From Candidatus Hatepunaea meridiana (GTDB lineage Bacteria > Electryoneota > AABM5-125-24 > Hatepunaeales > Hatepunaeaceae): DNA of 41,038 nucleotides. The position numbers and the translations under genes are program-made. Each line of letters starts with the position of its first letter. Position 1 is the first letter of the stretch. The stretch lies in contig JAVCDD010000120.1 of the NCBI GenBank assembly GCA_030765125.1, positions 1 to 41,038 on the forward strand, read 5' to 3'. A model generated the notes under the pieces. The model was not told where the DNA came from. It saw only the letters and a list, made by a program, of their open reading frames with translations, and searched no databases. Below, piece by piece: positions 18,960-28,342 of this stretch.

Positions 18960-19772
18960 GTGATATCTATGTTGAATTCTGAAACAACTGTTGAAAAAAA
19001 TCTTGCCAAATTTGACAAGAGGTTAATAACCTGGGGAAAACGTATAGGCAAGCGTGATAGTGAAGAAGGTATACTGCTCGAAGGCATCAAGCTGATCGAA
19101 GAAGCATTAAACATTGGACATCCTCTTACCAGAGTATGGTATACCATTGCTTTCAAATATGCAAATATGGGAGTGGTTGCACGAATAATAGATAGTGGAT
19201 GCGAGGTCAAGCCGGTTACTCAGCGCTTAATGAAATCTATCTCTGAAATGGATACTCCTCCCGGGATTGTTGCGGTAGCGCCGCAGCCCGGTTTCATTTA
19301 TCGTAAACCCGAAGATTCGTTTTCATTAGTAGTAGCGATATCGCGTATTCAAGATCCGGGCAATCTGGGAGGCGTCATCCGAACGGCGGATTATTTTGGT
19401 GTAGACGAAGTATGGCTTGGACCGGGATCGGTGGATCCGTATTCTCCAAAAGTGTTACGTGGTTCGATGGGTGCAGCATTTCGTATACCGGTCTTAAAGA
19501 GGGGTGATCTGTTAGAGCGGTTGAGACAATTTAGACAACAGGATACAGAGATATGGGCAGCAGTAGCTCACGGAGACAATGTTGAGACTAAAATCACAGG
19601 TTCGGGTTCGCGTATTTTGTTAATTGGTAGTGAGAGTGAGGGACTAAGTGAGAAATATCTAGAATTGGCAGATAAGCAGGTTTCAATCCCCGGTGCACGT
19701 CGTTCAGAATCGCTTAATTTGGCGGTGGCAGCGGGAATTCTGATATACAGCGCGACTACGGGTAGGTATTGA
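18960..19772 (+). CDS. SpoU/TrmH-family RNA 2'-O-methyltransferase
   Basis: An SPOUT methyltransferase that probably modifies rRNA or tRNA ribose with S-adenosylmethionine. 270 residues. The N-terminal substrate-binding region (about 20-105) resembles RlmB/TsnR proteins. The catalytic SPOUT domain has motif 1 SRIQDPGNLGGVIRTADYFG, motif 2 LLIGSESEGLS and motif 3 SIPGARRSESLNLAVAAGIL. GTG 18960 is the chosen start; ATG 18969 is an alternative. The exact target nucleotide cannot be read from sequence. Confidence 0.93.
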   Translation: MISMLNSETTVEKNLAKFDKRLITWGKRIGKRDSEEGILLEGIKLIEEALNIGHPLTRVWYTIAFKYANMGVVARIIDSGCEVKPVTQRLMKSISEMDTPPGIVAVAPQPGFIYRKPEDSFSLVVAISRIQDPGNLGGVIRTADYFGVDEVWLGPGSVDPYSPKVLRGSMGAAFRIPVLKRGDLLERLRQFRQQDTEIWAAVAHGDNVETKITGSGSRILLIGSESEGLSEKYLELADKQVSIPGARRSESLNLAVAAGILIYSATTGRY

Positions 19773-19804
19773 AAAGAGTTTAGAGTACGCGCTTCAGCGT
19801 GTTA

Positions 19805-19896
19805 AGTTCAGAGTCCAGCCTTTAGGCTGTTTTCCTTTCTCGAACTATCGGAGTGTGCATCAAGCTCAAAACAGCCTAAAGGCTAGACTCTGAACT
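19805..19896. repeat. 29-bp inverted repeat with AGCCTTTAGGCT core
   Basis: Arms 19805-19833 and 19868-19896 match over 29 bases with one mismatch; each arm also contains its own small palindrome, AGCCTTTAGGCT. It lies between the methyltransferase and the TPR lipoprotein. A related fragment, CCTGAAGG followed by TTGAACTCTGAACTC, is at about 32492-32514. Confidence 0.8.
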
Positions 19897-19918
19897 CCTC
19901 ATTAAAAAGAGCGATTTA

Positions 19919-20470
19919 TTGAAACAGACACTTCTTATATTCCTGTTACTGTTAATTTCCGGTTGCGGTATTTCTACAGAAAAAGCAATGGAAAAAGGAT
20001 TAATGCTCTTTGACGCTGACCAAAAGCGCGAAGCTTATCCTTACCTGGAAAAAGCGTATTCCGGAGGTACAGAAGATCCGGAACTGTTCTGTAAACTGGC
20101 ATTCTGTCGAATCGCAGTTACTGGAGATCCGTCAGGCGCTATTGATTTGTTACGCGATAATGTAGTTAAGTTCCCTGATTATGCGCCTACGTACCATCAA
20201 CTAGGTTTAATTGCCTACGAATTTGATCCTGTTGAAGACAATAAAAACCTGCATCAAGCGATTTTTTTCGCTCGTAAAGCTGTGAAGTTTGATCCTTACG
20301 AATGGAGCTACTGTGAAAACCTTGGTACATATCTGTATCTTATCGGTGAAAAGGATTCAGCTTTAGTATGGTTCAAGTCCGCCAGCGAATTAAATCTAAC
20401 AAATGATGAACTTGTAAAACATATTAACGAAATAGAGAAGATGTTAGAGGGAAAAAACAGTTCGGAGTAA
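19919..20470 (+). CDS. TPR-containing lipoprotein
   Basis: A 183-residue probable lipoprotein, starting at TTG 19919. The signal peptide MKQTLLIFLLLLISGCG has a lipobox LISGC with Cys16 as the lipidated residue. The mature part is helical with tetratricopeptide-like repeats at about 24-52, 86-120 and 125-152 (for example YAPTYHQLGLIAYEFDP and WSYCENLGTYLYLIGEKDSA). A scaffold role in the envelope is likely; the partner is unknown. Confidence 0.8.
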   Translation: MKQTLLIFLLLLISGCGISTEKAMEKGLMLFDADQKREAYPYLEKAYSGGTEDPELFCKLAFCRIAVTGDPSGAIDLLRDNVVKFPDYAPTYHQLGLIAYEFDPVEDNKNLHQAIFFARKAVKFDPYEWSYCENLGTYLYLIGEKDSALVWFKSASELNLTNDELVKHINEIEKMLEGKNSSE

Positions 20471-20635
20471 TTTGTCATTTTAAGTATTTTGAGTCCATAT
20501 ATATTGTCTTTATGTTTGATATAAGGGTGTAAATGTGTTATTATTATTAGTTATAAAGATAATGTAGCATACGTTTCTGCGCATGTGTGTTTTCGCAGAC
20601 GGAGACGCTTACGCTACTGAAAAAGGGGAGTATTA

Positions 20636-22573
20636 TTGCAATATAGAAATAGTTATACATTAAGGTCGTTTCTTGCACTAACGATAACGGCTTTGTTTAT
20701 CGTTGGCTGCGGTGGTGGTGGAAAACAGGAGCAGGAGACCGCTGCTGATATTATCATCATGCAGGAAACTGTTCCGCCTGGAGCATTGCCTGATGTTCCC
20801 GCCGAGCTTGGCGGTGAGGGTTTTACAGGTGAAGGCTGGTTGTCAAACAATGATTACGAATCCACTGCTGACCCGCGCGGAAAGATAGGTGGTTCGATCA
20901 CTTGGGCAATCAGTGAATTCCCTGCTACTCTACGATCCATCGGCAAGGACTCAAACAGCCAATTCATCAGCCTTATTAGTGATATGGTCTACGAAGGTCT
21001 TATTACCATTCATCCAACCACACTCGAATTTACACCCGTATTAGCCACACACTGGAAAATCTCAGACGACTACAAAACCTTCTCGTTCCGTATTAACCCG
21101 AACGCTCGCTTTGCAGACGGCAGCCGCGTTACATCAGAGGACGTTATTGCTTCGTGGAAATTGAGGGTTGATTCAGGTATACTCGCTCCATACACAAACA
21201 TCATCTGGAATAAGTTCGAAGAACCTGTCGCTGAAAGCCCATATATCGTCCGAGTTCAGGCTAAAGAACTTAACTGGAAATTCTTCCTTTATTTTGGAAG
21301 CGTTGCCATTTTGCCTGCAAAGTATATCGGCGGTATTACCGGCAGTGAATATATGAAGAAGTACCAGTTCGAATTGCTGCCCGGCACAGGACCATATCGA
21401 CTTGATAAAAAGAATATAATTAAAGGCAGGTCGTTGACGCTTAAGAGACGGGATGATTACTGGGATAAGGATAATCCCAAGCGTAAAGGGTATTTCAACT
21501 TTAAACGCATCAAATTCTCCATAGTTAATGATGAGCGTCTGCGTTTTGAGAAATTCAAAAAGGGTGAATTTGATTTCTATCTTGTTGGTCGTGCGCAGTG
21601 GTGGATGGAAGAGTGCAACTTTGAGAGCATAAAACGAGGCTTGATACAGAAGCGTAAGGTCTGGAACGATGACCCGCAGGGTGTTTCGGGCTTTGTTTTC
21701 AATATGCGTGTGCCGCCTTTCAACGATAAACGGATGCGGCAAGTATTCGCCTGCCTTATGAACCGTGAAAAACTCATATCACAGCTTTTCTTCAACGAAT
21801 ATACTTATATAGACAGTTACTATCCCGGCAGCGTCTACGAGAATCCAAACAACCCCAAGTACCGTTATAATCCCGAAAAAGCCGTTCAATTACTTAGCGA
21901 ATGTGGTTGGAAAGAGCGTAATTCGGATGGCTGGTTGGTCAATGATAAGGGGCAAATATTTGAACTGACAATCAGCTTCAGTGCGAAATCATTTGAGAGA
22001 ATCCTCACCGTTTACCAGGAAGACTTAAAGCGAGTCGGCATCAAGCTGAGTTTGAAGATGTCTCAAGGCAGTACGTTGTTCAAGATGGTAAACGAGCGAA
22101 AGTTCAATATCCACTTCCAGAGTTGGACGGGACTTTTGTTTCCCAATCCGGAGAACAGCGTATCATCCTGGACTGCCGATCCGCAAAATACTACTAATCT
22201 GGCAGGTATCAAGAATGATAGAATAGATGAGCTTATCAAGGAATATAACGTCTGCTTTGACCAGGAAAAACGTATCAAGATGATCCGGGAAATTGATTCT
22301 ATATTGATGGATATACAACATTACGCATTGGGTTGGTATGCGCCCTTCCAACGTATTCTCTACTGGAACAGGTTTGGTCATCCCGATTCATACCTCTCCA
22401 GAACGGGAGATTGGCTTGGAGTCCTTCAATATTGGTGGGTTGACGAGGCGAAAGAGAAGGAACTGAAAGAAGCCAAGAAGAGCAAATCAAAACAGCTTGA
22501 AGTGGGGGAAGTTCAGGTTAAGTATTGGGAAGAGTATAATAAACTGCATGGACGGGATTATACGCTGAAGTAA
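20636..22573 (+). CDS. Peptide-binding lipoprotein, family 5 (YejA/OppA-like), copy 1
   Basis: Extracytoplasmic substrate-binding subunit of a peptide ABC importer. 645 residues, starting at TTG 20636 after GGGGAG. Signal peptide with lipobox IVGC (Cys25) and a Gly linker. The family-5 fold is recognisable: LATHWKISDDYKTFSFRINP, FADGSRVTSEDVIASWKLRV, LKRRDDYWDKDNPK and GVSGFVFNMRVPPFNDKRMR. The pattern around RAQWWMEECNF and YIDSYYPGSVYENPNNPKYR resembles YejA. It is a close paralogue of the next gene and probably arose by tandem duplication. Confidence 0.92.
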   Translation: MQYRNSYTLRSFLALTITALFIVGCGGGGKQEQETAADIIIMQETVPPGALPDVPAELGGEGFTGEGWLSNNDYESTADPRGKIGGSITWAISEFPATLRSIGKDSNSQFISLISDMVYEGLITIHPTTLEFTPVLATHWKISDDYKTFSFRINPNARFADGSRVTSEDVIASWKLRVDSGILAPYTNIIWNKFEEPVAESPYIVRVQAKELNWKFFLYFGSVAILPAKYIGGITGSEYMKKYQFELLPGTGPYRLDKKNIIKGRSLTLKRRDDYWDKDNPKRKGYFNFKRIKFSIVNDERLRFEKFKKGEFDFYLVGRAQWWMEECNFESIKRGLIQKRKVWNDDPQGVSGFVFNMRVPPFNDKRMRQVFACLMNREKLISQLFFNEYTYIDSYYPGSVYENPNNPKYRYNPEKAVQLLSECGWKERNSDGWLVNDKGQIFELTISFSAKSFERILTVYQEDLKRVGIKLSLKMSQGSTLFKMVNERKFNIHFQSWTGLLFPNPENSVSSWTADPQNTTNLAGIKNDRIDELIKEYNVCFDQEKRIKMIREIDSILMDIQHYALGWYAPFQRILYWNRFGHPDSYLSRTGDWLGVLQYWWVDEAKEKELKEAKKSKSKQLEVGEVQVKYWEEYNKLHGRDYTLK

Positions 22574-22579
22574 AAAGTT

Positions 22580-22664
22580 CCGTCTTTGCGAGGAACGAAG
22601 TGACGAAGCAATCTACAGTGGTTAGGAGGAGATTACTTCGTCACTTCGTTCCTCGCAAAGACGG
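22580..22664. repeat. 35-bp inverted repeat, CGTCTTTGCGAGGAACGAAG type
   Basis: Arms 22580-22614 and 22630-22664 are complementary over 35 bases with one mismatch, separated by 15 bases. Similar sequences are widespread in unrelated bacteria as palindromic intergenic repeats. This copy starts six bases after the stop of the first binding-protein gene and could double as its 3-prime mRNA hairpin. Confidence 0.85.
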
Positions 22665-22694
22665 GATAGTTACTCCGCTGTCAACCAAGTATAA

Positions 22695-22782
22695 AAAATA
22701 GTAGAAGCGACACTCTTGTCGCTTGCTCAATGTCTTTGAAATACGAAAGTTCAAGCGACAAGAGTGTCGCTTCTACTATTTT
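22695..22782. repeat. Palindromic repeat family A, copy 2
   Basis: Perfect 31-base arms at 22695-22725 and 22752-22782, nearly identical to copies at 18421 and 25986; loops differ slightly. It lies 31 bases after the previous palindrome, between the two binding-protein genes. Confidence 0.9.
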
Positions 22783-22815
22783 AACAGGAATAACCAAAAC
22801 AGGAATCATAAATCT

Positions 22816-24768
22816 ATGAAACAAAAAAACAATCACCTATTCAAAGTATTTATTACAATAATAACATTCACCTGGTTAATCGCCGGTTGCGGCGGCAGTG
22901 GCGAGAAGGTGGAAGAGGAAGAATTACCGAAGTTTGAGGTTACACTGGAAAATGTTCCACCCGGAGCGCTGCCTGATCTTTCTGCCGAACTGGGCGGCGA
23001 GGGTTTCACTGGCGAAGGCTGGTTGACCAATGAAGATTATGAATCGCTTAAACCTCATCCTGACGCCAAACCCGGCGGAAGAATCACATGGGCTATCTTT
23101 GAATTTCCTGCCACGCTGCGAATAACCGGAAAGGATTCTAACAGCCAATTCGTTAGGTTATGTCAGAATATGGTTTATGAGAGCTTAATAGGCGTTAGTT
23201 CCATCGAGATGGAATTCGTTCCTTCGCTTGCCACACACTGGAAAGTATCCGAGGATTACCGCACATTCTGGTTTCGTATGGATCCAAATGCAAGATTTTC
23301 CGATGGCAGCCGCGTTACTACAGCGGATGTGATTGCTTCGTGGAAATTGCGTGTGGACGAGGGTATCCTTGCACCTTATGTGAATATGATCTGGGGTAAG
23401 TATGAGGAACCGGTTGCCGAAAGCCCTTACATCCTGCGTGTTCATACTACGGAACTTAACTGGAAGTTTTTCCTTTACTTTGGCGGTATGAGCGTTATGC
23501 CGGCAAAGTATATCGGACATCTTACAGGTAAGCAGTATATGAAAGTATTCCAGTTTGAAATGCCGCCCGGATCGGGATTATACACCCTGGTTAAGGAAGA
23601 TATCAAGAAGGGTAGATCTATAGCCATTAAACGACGCGATGATTACTGGGATAAAGACAACCCCAAAGGTAAAGGATTCGCGAATTTTGAAAAGATCAAG
23701 TTTACAGTAATTCACGATGAAATGATGACTTTTGAGAAGTTCAAGAAGGGTGAATTAGATTTTTATATGGTCGGTCGTGCACAATGGTGGAAGAAAGAAT
23801 GTGATTTCGAGAACATCAAGCGCGGTCTGATTAAGAAAAGGAAGATATTCAACGACGAACCGCAGGGAGTATCCGGTTTCGTCTTCAATATGCGTGAGGA
23901 ACCCTTCAAAGACATAAGGATGCGCCAGGCTTTCACTTATCTTTTCAATCGTAAAAAGCTAATGTCGCAACTCTTCTTTGATGAATATATATATTCCGAC
24001 AGTTATTATCCCGGTGGCGTTTACGAGAATCCGAATAATCCGAAGTATCGCTACGATCCTGAAAAAGCAGTTGACCTTCTTAAAGAATGCGGCTGGACTG
24101 AACGAAACGAGGAAGGCTGGCTGGTGAACGATAAAGGTGAAGCGCTTGAATTAGACCTCACCTTTGCAGCGGCTTCATTTGCGAGGATTCTTACTATATA
24201 TCAGGAAGACCTTGAAAAAGTCGGCATCAAGCTGAACCTCCGGCAGTCTCAAGGCGCCACGATGTTCAAGATGGTCAACGAGCGCAAATTCAAGATTCAC
24301 TGGCAGAGTTGGGGTGGACTGCTGTTCCCGAATCCGGAAAACGATGTATCTTCCTGGACGGCTGATCCACTTAACACGAATAATCTGTCAGGTGTAAAAA
24401 ACGACAGGATTGATGAACTTATCAAGGCATACAACGTTTGTTTCGATCAGGATAAACGAGTTGAGATGATTCGTGAGATTGACGGTATATTAATGGAGAT
24501 TCAACCGTTTGCACTGGGATGGTTTGCACCGCATCACCGTGTTTTATTCTGGAATAAATTCAATTATCCGGAGTGCATTTTCAGCCGAACCGGTGATTGG
24601 CGCGGAATTATGTCTCTATTCGCGTATGATGAAGATAAGGCAGCACGGCTTGAAGAAGCAAGGAAGGATCCATCCATCCAGCTTGAAGTCGGCAAAACGA
24701 TTCAAACTTATTGGCCAGAGTACAACAAGAAGCATGGGCGTAAGTATGAACTTAAGGGAATGAAGTAA
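22816..24768 (+). CDS. Peptide-binding lipoprotein, family 5 (YejA/OppA-like), copy 2
   Basis: Second substrate-binding subunit of the importer. I start at ATG 22816 because a normal signal peptide follows (MKQKNNHLFKVFITIITFTW with lipobox IAGC); an upstream start would read through the palindromic repeat. 650 residues. Most of the mature protein aligns with copy 1 (RAQWWKKECDFENIKRGLI, GVSGFVFNMREEPFKDIRMR, YYPGGVYENPNNPKYRYDPE). Differences gather in the signal peptide and the first 40 mature residues, plus scattered sites that may change ligand choice. Confidence 0.92.
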   Translation: MKQKNNHLFKVFITIITFTWLIAGCGGSGEKVEEEELPKFEVTLENVPPGALPDLSAELGGEGFTGEGWLTNEDYESLKPHPDAKPGGRITWAIFEFPATLRITGKDSNSQFVRLCQNMVYESLIGVSSIEMEFVPSLATHWKVSEDYRTFWFRMDPNARFSDGSRVTTADVIASWKLRVDEGILAPYVNMIWGKYEEPVAESPYILRVHTTELNWKFFLYFGGMSVMPAKYIGHLTGKQYMKVFQFEMPPGSGLYTLVKEDIKKGRSIAIKRRDDYWDKDNPKGKGFANFEKIKFTVIHDEMMTFEKFKKGELDFYMVGRAQWWKKECDFENIKRGLIKKRKIFNDEPQGVSGFVFNMREEPFKDIRMRQAFTYLFNRKKLMSQLFFDEYIYSDSYYPGGVYENPNNPKYRYDPEKAVDLLKECGWTERNEEGWLVNDKGEALELDLTFAAASFARILTIYQEDLEKVGIKLNLRQSQGATMFKMVNERKFKIHWQSWGGLLFPNPENDVSSWTADPLNTNNLSGVKNDRIDELIKAYNVCFDQDKRVEMIREIDGILMEIQPFALGWFAPHHRVLFWNKFNYPECIFSRTGDWRGIMSLFAYDEDKAARLEEARKDPSIQLEVGKTIQTYWPEYNKKHGRKYELKGMK

Positions 24769-24810
24769 AAAAATCCCATTCACAACAGATTAAACAGATT
24801 GAGAAGATAA

Positions 24811-24854
24811 CAATGAGACAATGAGACAATGAGACAATCAAACAATCAAACAAT
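24811..24854. repeat. 8-bp tandem repeat upstream of oppB-like gene
   Basis: Three CAATGAGA units (24811-24834), two CAATCAAA units (24835-24850) and a final CAAT. The array lies just after a CATTCACAACAGATTAAACAG element whose relative, inverted, is at about 40840-40870. It is 31 bases from the permease start, so copy-number change might alter spacing to the ribosome site. Confidence 0.8.
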
Positions 24855-24884
24855 ATTCAGAGGAAATATGCAGGAGATAAATAA

Positions 24885-25967
24885 ATGAGTGGTATGACGA
24901 GTTACTTCCTCCGTCGTATTCTGTTGATACTTCCAACTTTTATTGGAATCACCTTAATGGTATTTGTAATACTACAAATCACCCCTGGTGGTCCATTAGA
25001 GCAGGAAATAATGAAGCTCAAAGGCGGAATGGCTCAGATGGGCGGCGGTGGTATAATAGGCAGCGGTGCCGGTGTCATTGAAACCGCTGGCGGCAGCGGA
25101 AATGAATTTGGCTCTGTTGAAATTCCGGCAGAAGCCCTTGAAGAGATGAAAAGGTATTATAATCTCGATAAGCCTATACACATTCGCTACATCCTCTGGT
25201 TATGGGATATCTTTCATCTGGATTTTGGCAATTCCTATACTTATGCAGAACCGGTATGGAGTTTAATTGTAAGTCGTTTTCCAATTTCAATCTATTTTGG
25301 GCTTATCAGTTTCATTCTTACTTATGTTGTCTGCATACCGCTCGGTGTTGCTAAAGCGGTTAAGCACGGATCACCCTTCGATCTGGTCTCCAGTGTTTTG
25401 GTTTTTATCGGCTATTCTATTCCTGGATGGGCTTTAGGAGCGGTACTACTGGTTCTATTAGGAGGCGGCAGCTTTTGGGATATTTTCCCGTTAGGTGAAT
25501 TCCGCAGTGAATTCTGGGGTGATCTATCCTGGTGGGGAAAAATAACAGATCAGGTACATCACACAGTCCTGCCGGTGATTGCTTATATGGTCGCTGGATT
25601 TGCAGGTATGACAATATTGATGAAGAATTCATTGATGGAGAATCTGGGTCATGATTACGTCAGAACTGCATTTGCTAAGGGACTTACGGAAAAGCGAGTC
25701 GTTTTTACACATGCCCTGCGTAATTCACTCATCCCGATTGTCACTAATATTGGTGGATTATTAGGATTATTTTTCATGGGTTCTTATCTAATTGAAAAGA
25801 CCTTCAATATTAACGGTATGGGTTTACTAACCTTAAATGCGCTATTAGTCAGAGACTATCCGATAATGCTTACATTCCTCGTTATTGGCAGTGTAATCAA
25901 ATTGACCGGCGCTATAATCTCGGATATCATATATGCGGTTGTTGATCCGCGAATCCGTTTTAAATAG
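24885..25967 (+). CDS. Peptide ABC transporter permease, YejB/OppB-like
   Basis: Inner-membrane permease of the peptide importer. 360 residues with about six hydrophobic segments. The N terminus YFLRRILLILPTFIGITLMV and LQITPGGPLEQEIMKLKG strongly recall YejB. A Gly-rich periplasmic loop (about 44-84, GGGGIIGSGAGVIETAGG) is followed by LEEMKRYYNLDKPIHIRY. The EAA-type coupling loop is FAKGLTEKRVVFTHALRNSL. Starts at ATG 24885 after AGGAG. Confidence 0.94.
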   Translation: MSGMTSYFLRRILLILPTFIGITLMVFVILQITPGGPLEQEIMKLKGGMAQMGGGGIIGSGAGVIETAGGSGNEFGSVEIPAEALEEMKRYYNLDKPIHIRYILWLWDIFHLDFGNSYTYAEPVWSLIVSRFPISIYFGLISFILTYVVCIPLGVAKAVKHGSPFDLVSSVLVFIGYSIPGWALGAVLLVLLGGGSFWDIFPLGEFRSEFWGDLSWWGKITDQVHHTVLPVIAYMVAGFAGMTILMKNSLMENLGHDYVRTAFAKGLTEKRVVFTHALRNSLIPIVTNIGGLLGLFFMGSYLIEKTFNINGMGLLTLNALLVRDYPIMLTFLVIGSVIKLTGAIISDIIYAVVDPRIRFK

Positions 25968-25985
25968 TAACTATTTGTCATTCCC

Positions 25986-26081
25986 TTTAGAAATAGTAGA
26001 AGCGACACTCTTGTCGCTTGGGCAATGTCTTTGAAATATGGAAGTTCAAGCGACAAGAGTGTCGCTTCTACTATTTCTAAA
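25986..26081. repeat. Palindromic repeat family A, copy 3
   Basis: Arms 25986-26020 and 26047-26081 (35 bases, perfect) share the core of the copies at 18421 and 22695. It begins 18 bases after the stop of the first permease gene, in the gap before the second. Confidence 0.9.
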
Positions 26082-26130
26082 AAATGACAAAATAACGATT
26101 TGTTCAACAGGAACCAAATAAGGTATTTTA

Positions 26131-27192
26131 ATGGCTGAAAACATAAATCAAGAAGAATACAAATCCGTTTCGCTGTTTCGCAAGCGTATTAAGAGGTTTA
26201 AGAAGTTTAAGCGAGGTTATTATTCCTTTTACATCATATTGGTAATGTATATAGCCTCGTTTTTTGCTCCTTTTATAATGAGCAATAAGGCGTTGATTGT
26301 AAAATACGAAGGAGAGACATATTTCCCGGTTCTCAAGTATCATTCGGGAAAGGAATTCGGACAGGACGTTTTCGGTGAAGCTGACTATCGCGCTTTGAAG
26401 TTACAATTAAAACAAGAAAGACAAGGGAATTGGGTTCTTATGCCGCTGTATCCTTATGGACCTTATGAAAGTCTGACCGATCCAACCAAGGAGCCTCCAA
26501 ATCCACCTTCTCCTCAGCATTTGTTCGGAACTGATGATCGTGGACGTGACGTGTTTGTAAGATTGGCATACGGTTTTAATATCTCTATTTCCTTTGCACT
26601 GGTTTTAATAGCTGTTTGTTACTTTGTTGGTATTTGTATTGGCGCTGCATTGGGGTATTACGGAGGTTGGTTTGATATAGTCTTCCAACGAATTATCGAA
26701 ATATGGCAGGCAATGCCGTTCCTGTTTATTGTTATCATCATCAGCGCTATCATTCAACCGAATTTTTCACTTCTGGTTGGAATTGCAGCATTTTTTGGTT
26801 GGATGGGAATGACTTACTTTATGCGTGGTGAGTTTTATCGTGAAAAAGCAAAAGATTATGTCCAGGCTGCCGTCTCGATGGGAGCTTCAGATCGTATAGT
26901 CATCTTCAAGCATATTTTACCCAACGCACTGACGCCGGTCATCAGCTTTGCGCCGTTTACCATAGTAGGTTATATTGGTTTTCTGGTATCGTTGGATTAC
27001 CTTGGATTTGGACTGCCGCCGCCAACACCATCCTGGGGTGAATTAGTATCGCAGGGAATGGGCAATATCTTCTCTTGGTGGCTGGTTCTGTTCCCGTTGG
27101 GAGCGTTGTTCGTTACGTTGCTGTTGGTGGTTTTCATTGGTGAATCGGTAAGGAACGCCTTCGATCCGAGGGAGTATTCGCGGCTTAGGTAA
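26131..27192 (+). CDS. Peptide ABC transporter permease, YejE/OppC-like
   Basis: Second inner-membrane permease. 353 residues. The first membrane helix (30-50) is followed by a long periplasmic segment with KALIVKYEGETYFPVLKYHS and PSPQHLFGTDDRGRDVFVRL, a pattern typical of YejE. The coupling loop is VSMGASDRIVIFKHILPNAL. C terminus ends in NAFDPREYSRLR. The extended loop and partner gene support assignment to the Yej branch of peptide and microcin-C importers. Confidence 0.94.
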   Translation: MAENINQEEYKSVSLFRKRIKRFKKFKRGYYSFYIILVMYIASFFAPFIMSNKALIVKYEGETYFPVLKYHSGKEFGQDVFGEADYRALKLQLKQERQGNWVLMPLYPYGPYESLTDPTKEPPNPPSPQHLFGTDDRGRDVFVRLAYGFNISISFALVLIAVCYFVGICIGAALGYYGGWFDIVFQRIIEIWQAMPFLFIVIIISAIIQPNFSLLVGIAAFFGWMGMTYFMRGEFYREKAKDYVQAAVSMGASDRIVIFKHILPNALTPVISFAPFTIVGYIGFLVSLDYLGFGLPPPTPSWGELVSQGMGNIFSWWLVLFPLGALFVTLLLVVFIGESVRNAFDPREYSRLR

Positions 27193-27269
27193 GATTGTTT
27201 ATCGGTTTTCACGACGAAGACCACGAAGGAGATTCATTATTAAAGCTCTGAAAGAGCGAAGTAATTAAG

Positions 27270-27333
27270 CATAGGGCAACGCCCTATGAATTTGGCTTGC
27301 AACTTGAAACTTGAAACTTGTAACTTGAAACTT
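27270..27333. repeat. Small hairpin plus 7-bp tandem array before oppD
   Basis: CATAGGGC (27270-27277) and GCCCTATG (27281-27288) form a perfect 8-bp hairpin with loop AAC. Four and a half copies of AACTTGA/AACTTGT follow at 27301-27333, ending five bases before the oppD-like ATG. Confidence 0.75.
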
Positions 27334-27337
27334 ATAA

Positions 27338-28342
27338 ATGATTAAAGACGAAAAACTAATAGAAGTCAAAGGGCTTAAAACCCATTTCACTACCGAAGCC
27401 GGTTTAGGCAAAGCGGTAGATGGGGTTGACTTCCATATTAATAAAGGGGAAGTGCTGGGTATAGTTGGTGAGTCCGGTTCCGGTAAATCGGTAACGGCGC
27501 TATCGCTTATACGCCTCATTCCCAATCCACCCGGTGAGATTGTCGCCGGTGAGGTTTTATTCCAGGATCACGATCTGCTGAAAATTCCCCTCGAAGAGAT
27601 GTATAAGATACGCGGGCGCCAGATTGCTATGATCTTCCAGGAACCAATGACGTCGCTCAATCCGGTTTTCTCAATCGGATGGCAGGTTGAAGAGATCATC
27701 AGACATCACAACTTCGTTCCATCAAATGAGGTTCACGATCACGCGGTCAAGATGCTCGAGCAAGTCGGTATTCCGGATGCGGGTAAACGGATGAAGGATT
27801 ATCCTCACCAGTATTCCGGCGGGATGCGCCAGCGGGTGATGATTGCTATGGCGCTGTCGTGCGATCCGGCGCTGCTCATCGCTGATGAACCGACCACTGC
27901 CCTGGACGTAACTATCCAGGCGCAAATCCTCAATCTGATGATGGAACTTAAGGAACGGCGCACCGGCTCCGCAATTATAATTATCACACACGATCTGGCA
28001 GTTATTGCAGAAACCTGCCAGCGTGTGATAGTGATGTATGGAGGGATGATCCAGGAGACCGCTGACGTTGAACCGTTGTTTGAGGAACCTTTGCATCCAT
28101 ACACACTCGGGCTGTTGAAATCGCTTCCAAGACCGGATATCCAGAAGCAGCACAGGCTCTATAACATTCCCGGAACCGTGCCGAGTATAATCGAACTACC
28201 GCCGGGCTGCAAGTTTTCAAACCGTTGTGAAAAAGTGATGTCAATCTGCAATCGAGTTGAGCCGCGTCTGGAGGAAGTAAAACCGGGTCGCTGGGTGAGA
28301 TGTCATCTCTTCAGCAGCGCTGCTGATGAAGGAGGCAAATGA
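27338..28342 (+). CDS. oppD: Peptide ABC transporter ATPase, OppD/DppD-like
   Basis: Cytoplasmic ATPase of the importer. 334 residues. Walker A GESGSGKS (44-51), Q-loop IFQEPMTSLNPVF, signature YSGGMRQRVMIAMAL, Walker B LLIADEPTTALDV and H-loop ITHDLAVI are intact. The C-terminal oligopeptide-transporter domain has FSNRCEKVMSIC and RCHLF, Cys residues that in relatives bind an iron-sulfur cluster. The stop overlaps the next start. In E. coli YejF the two ATPases are fused; here they are separate. Confidence 0.95.
   Translation: MIKDEKLIEVKGLKTHFTTEAGLGKAVDGVDFHINKGEVLGIVGESGSGKSVTALSLIRLIPNPPGEIVAGEVLFQDHDLLKIPLEEMYKIRGRQIAMIFQEPMTSLNPVFSIGWQVEEIIRHHNFVPSNEVHDHAVKMLEQVGIPDAGKRMKDYPHQYSGGMRQRVMIAMALSCDPALLIADEPTTALDVTIQAQILNLMMELKERRTGSAIIIITHDLAVIAETCQRVIVMYGGMIQETADVEPLFEEPLHPYTLGLLKSLPRPDIQKQHRLYNIPGTVPSIIELPPGCKFSNRCEKVMSICNRVEPRLEEVKPGRWVRCHLFSSAADEGGK

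Noticed and set aside
24811-24854. CRISPR array
   Set aside because: Units are only eight bases and directly adjacent, with no spacers; no cas gene is in the window.
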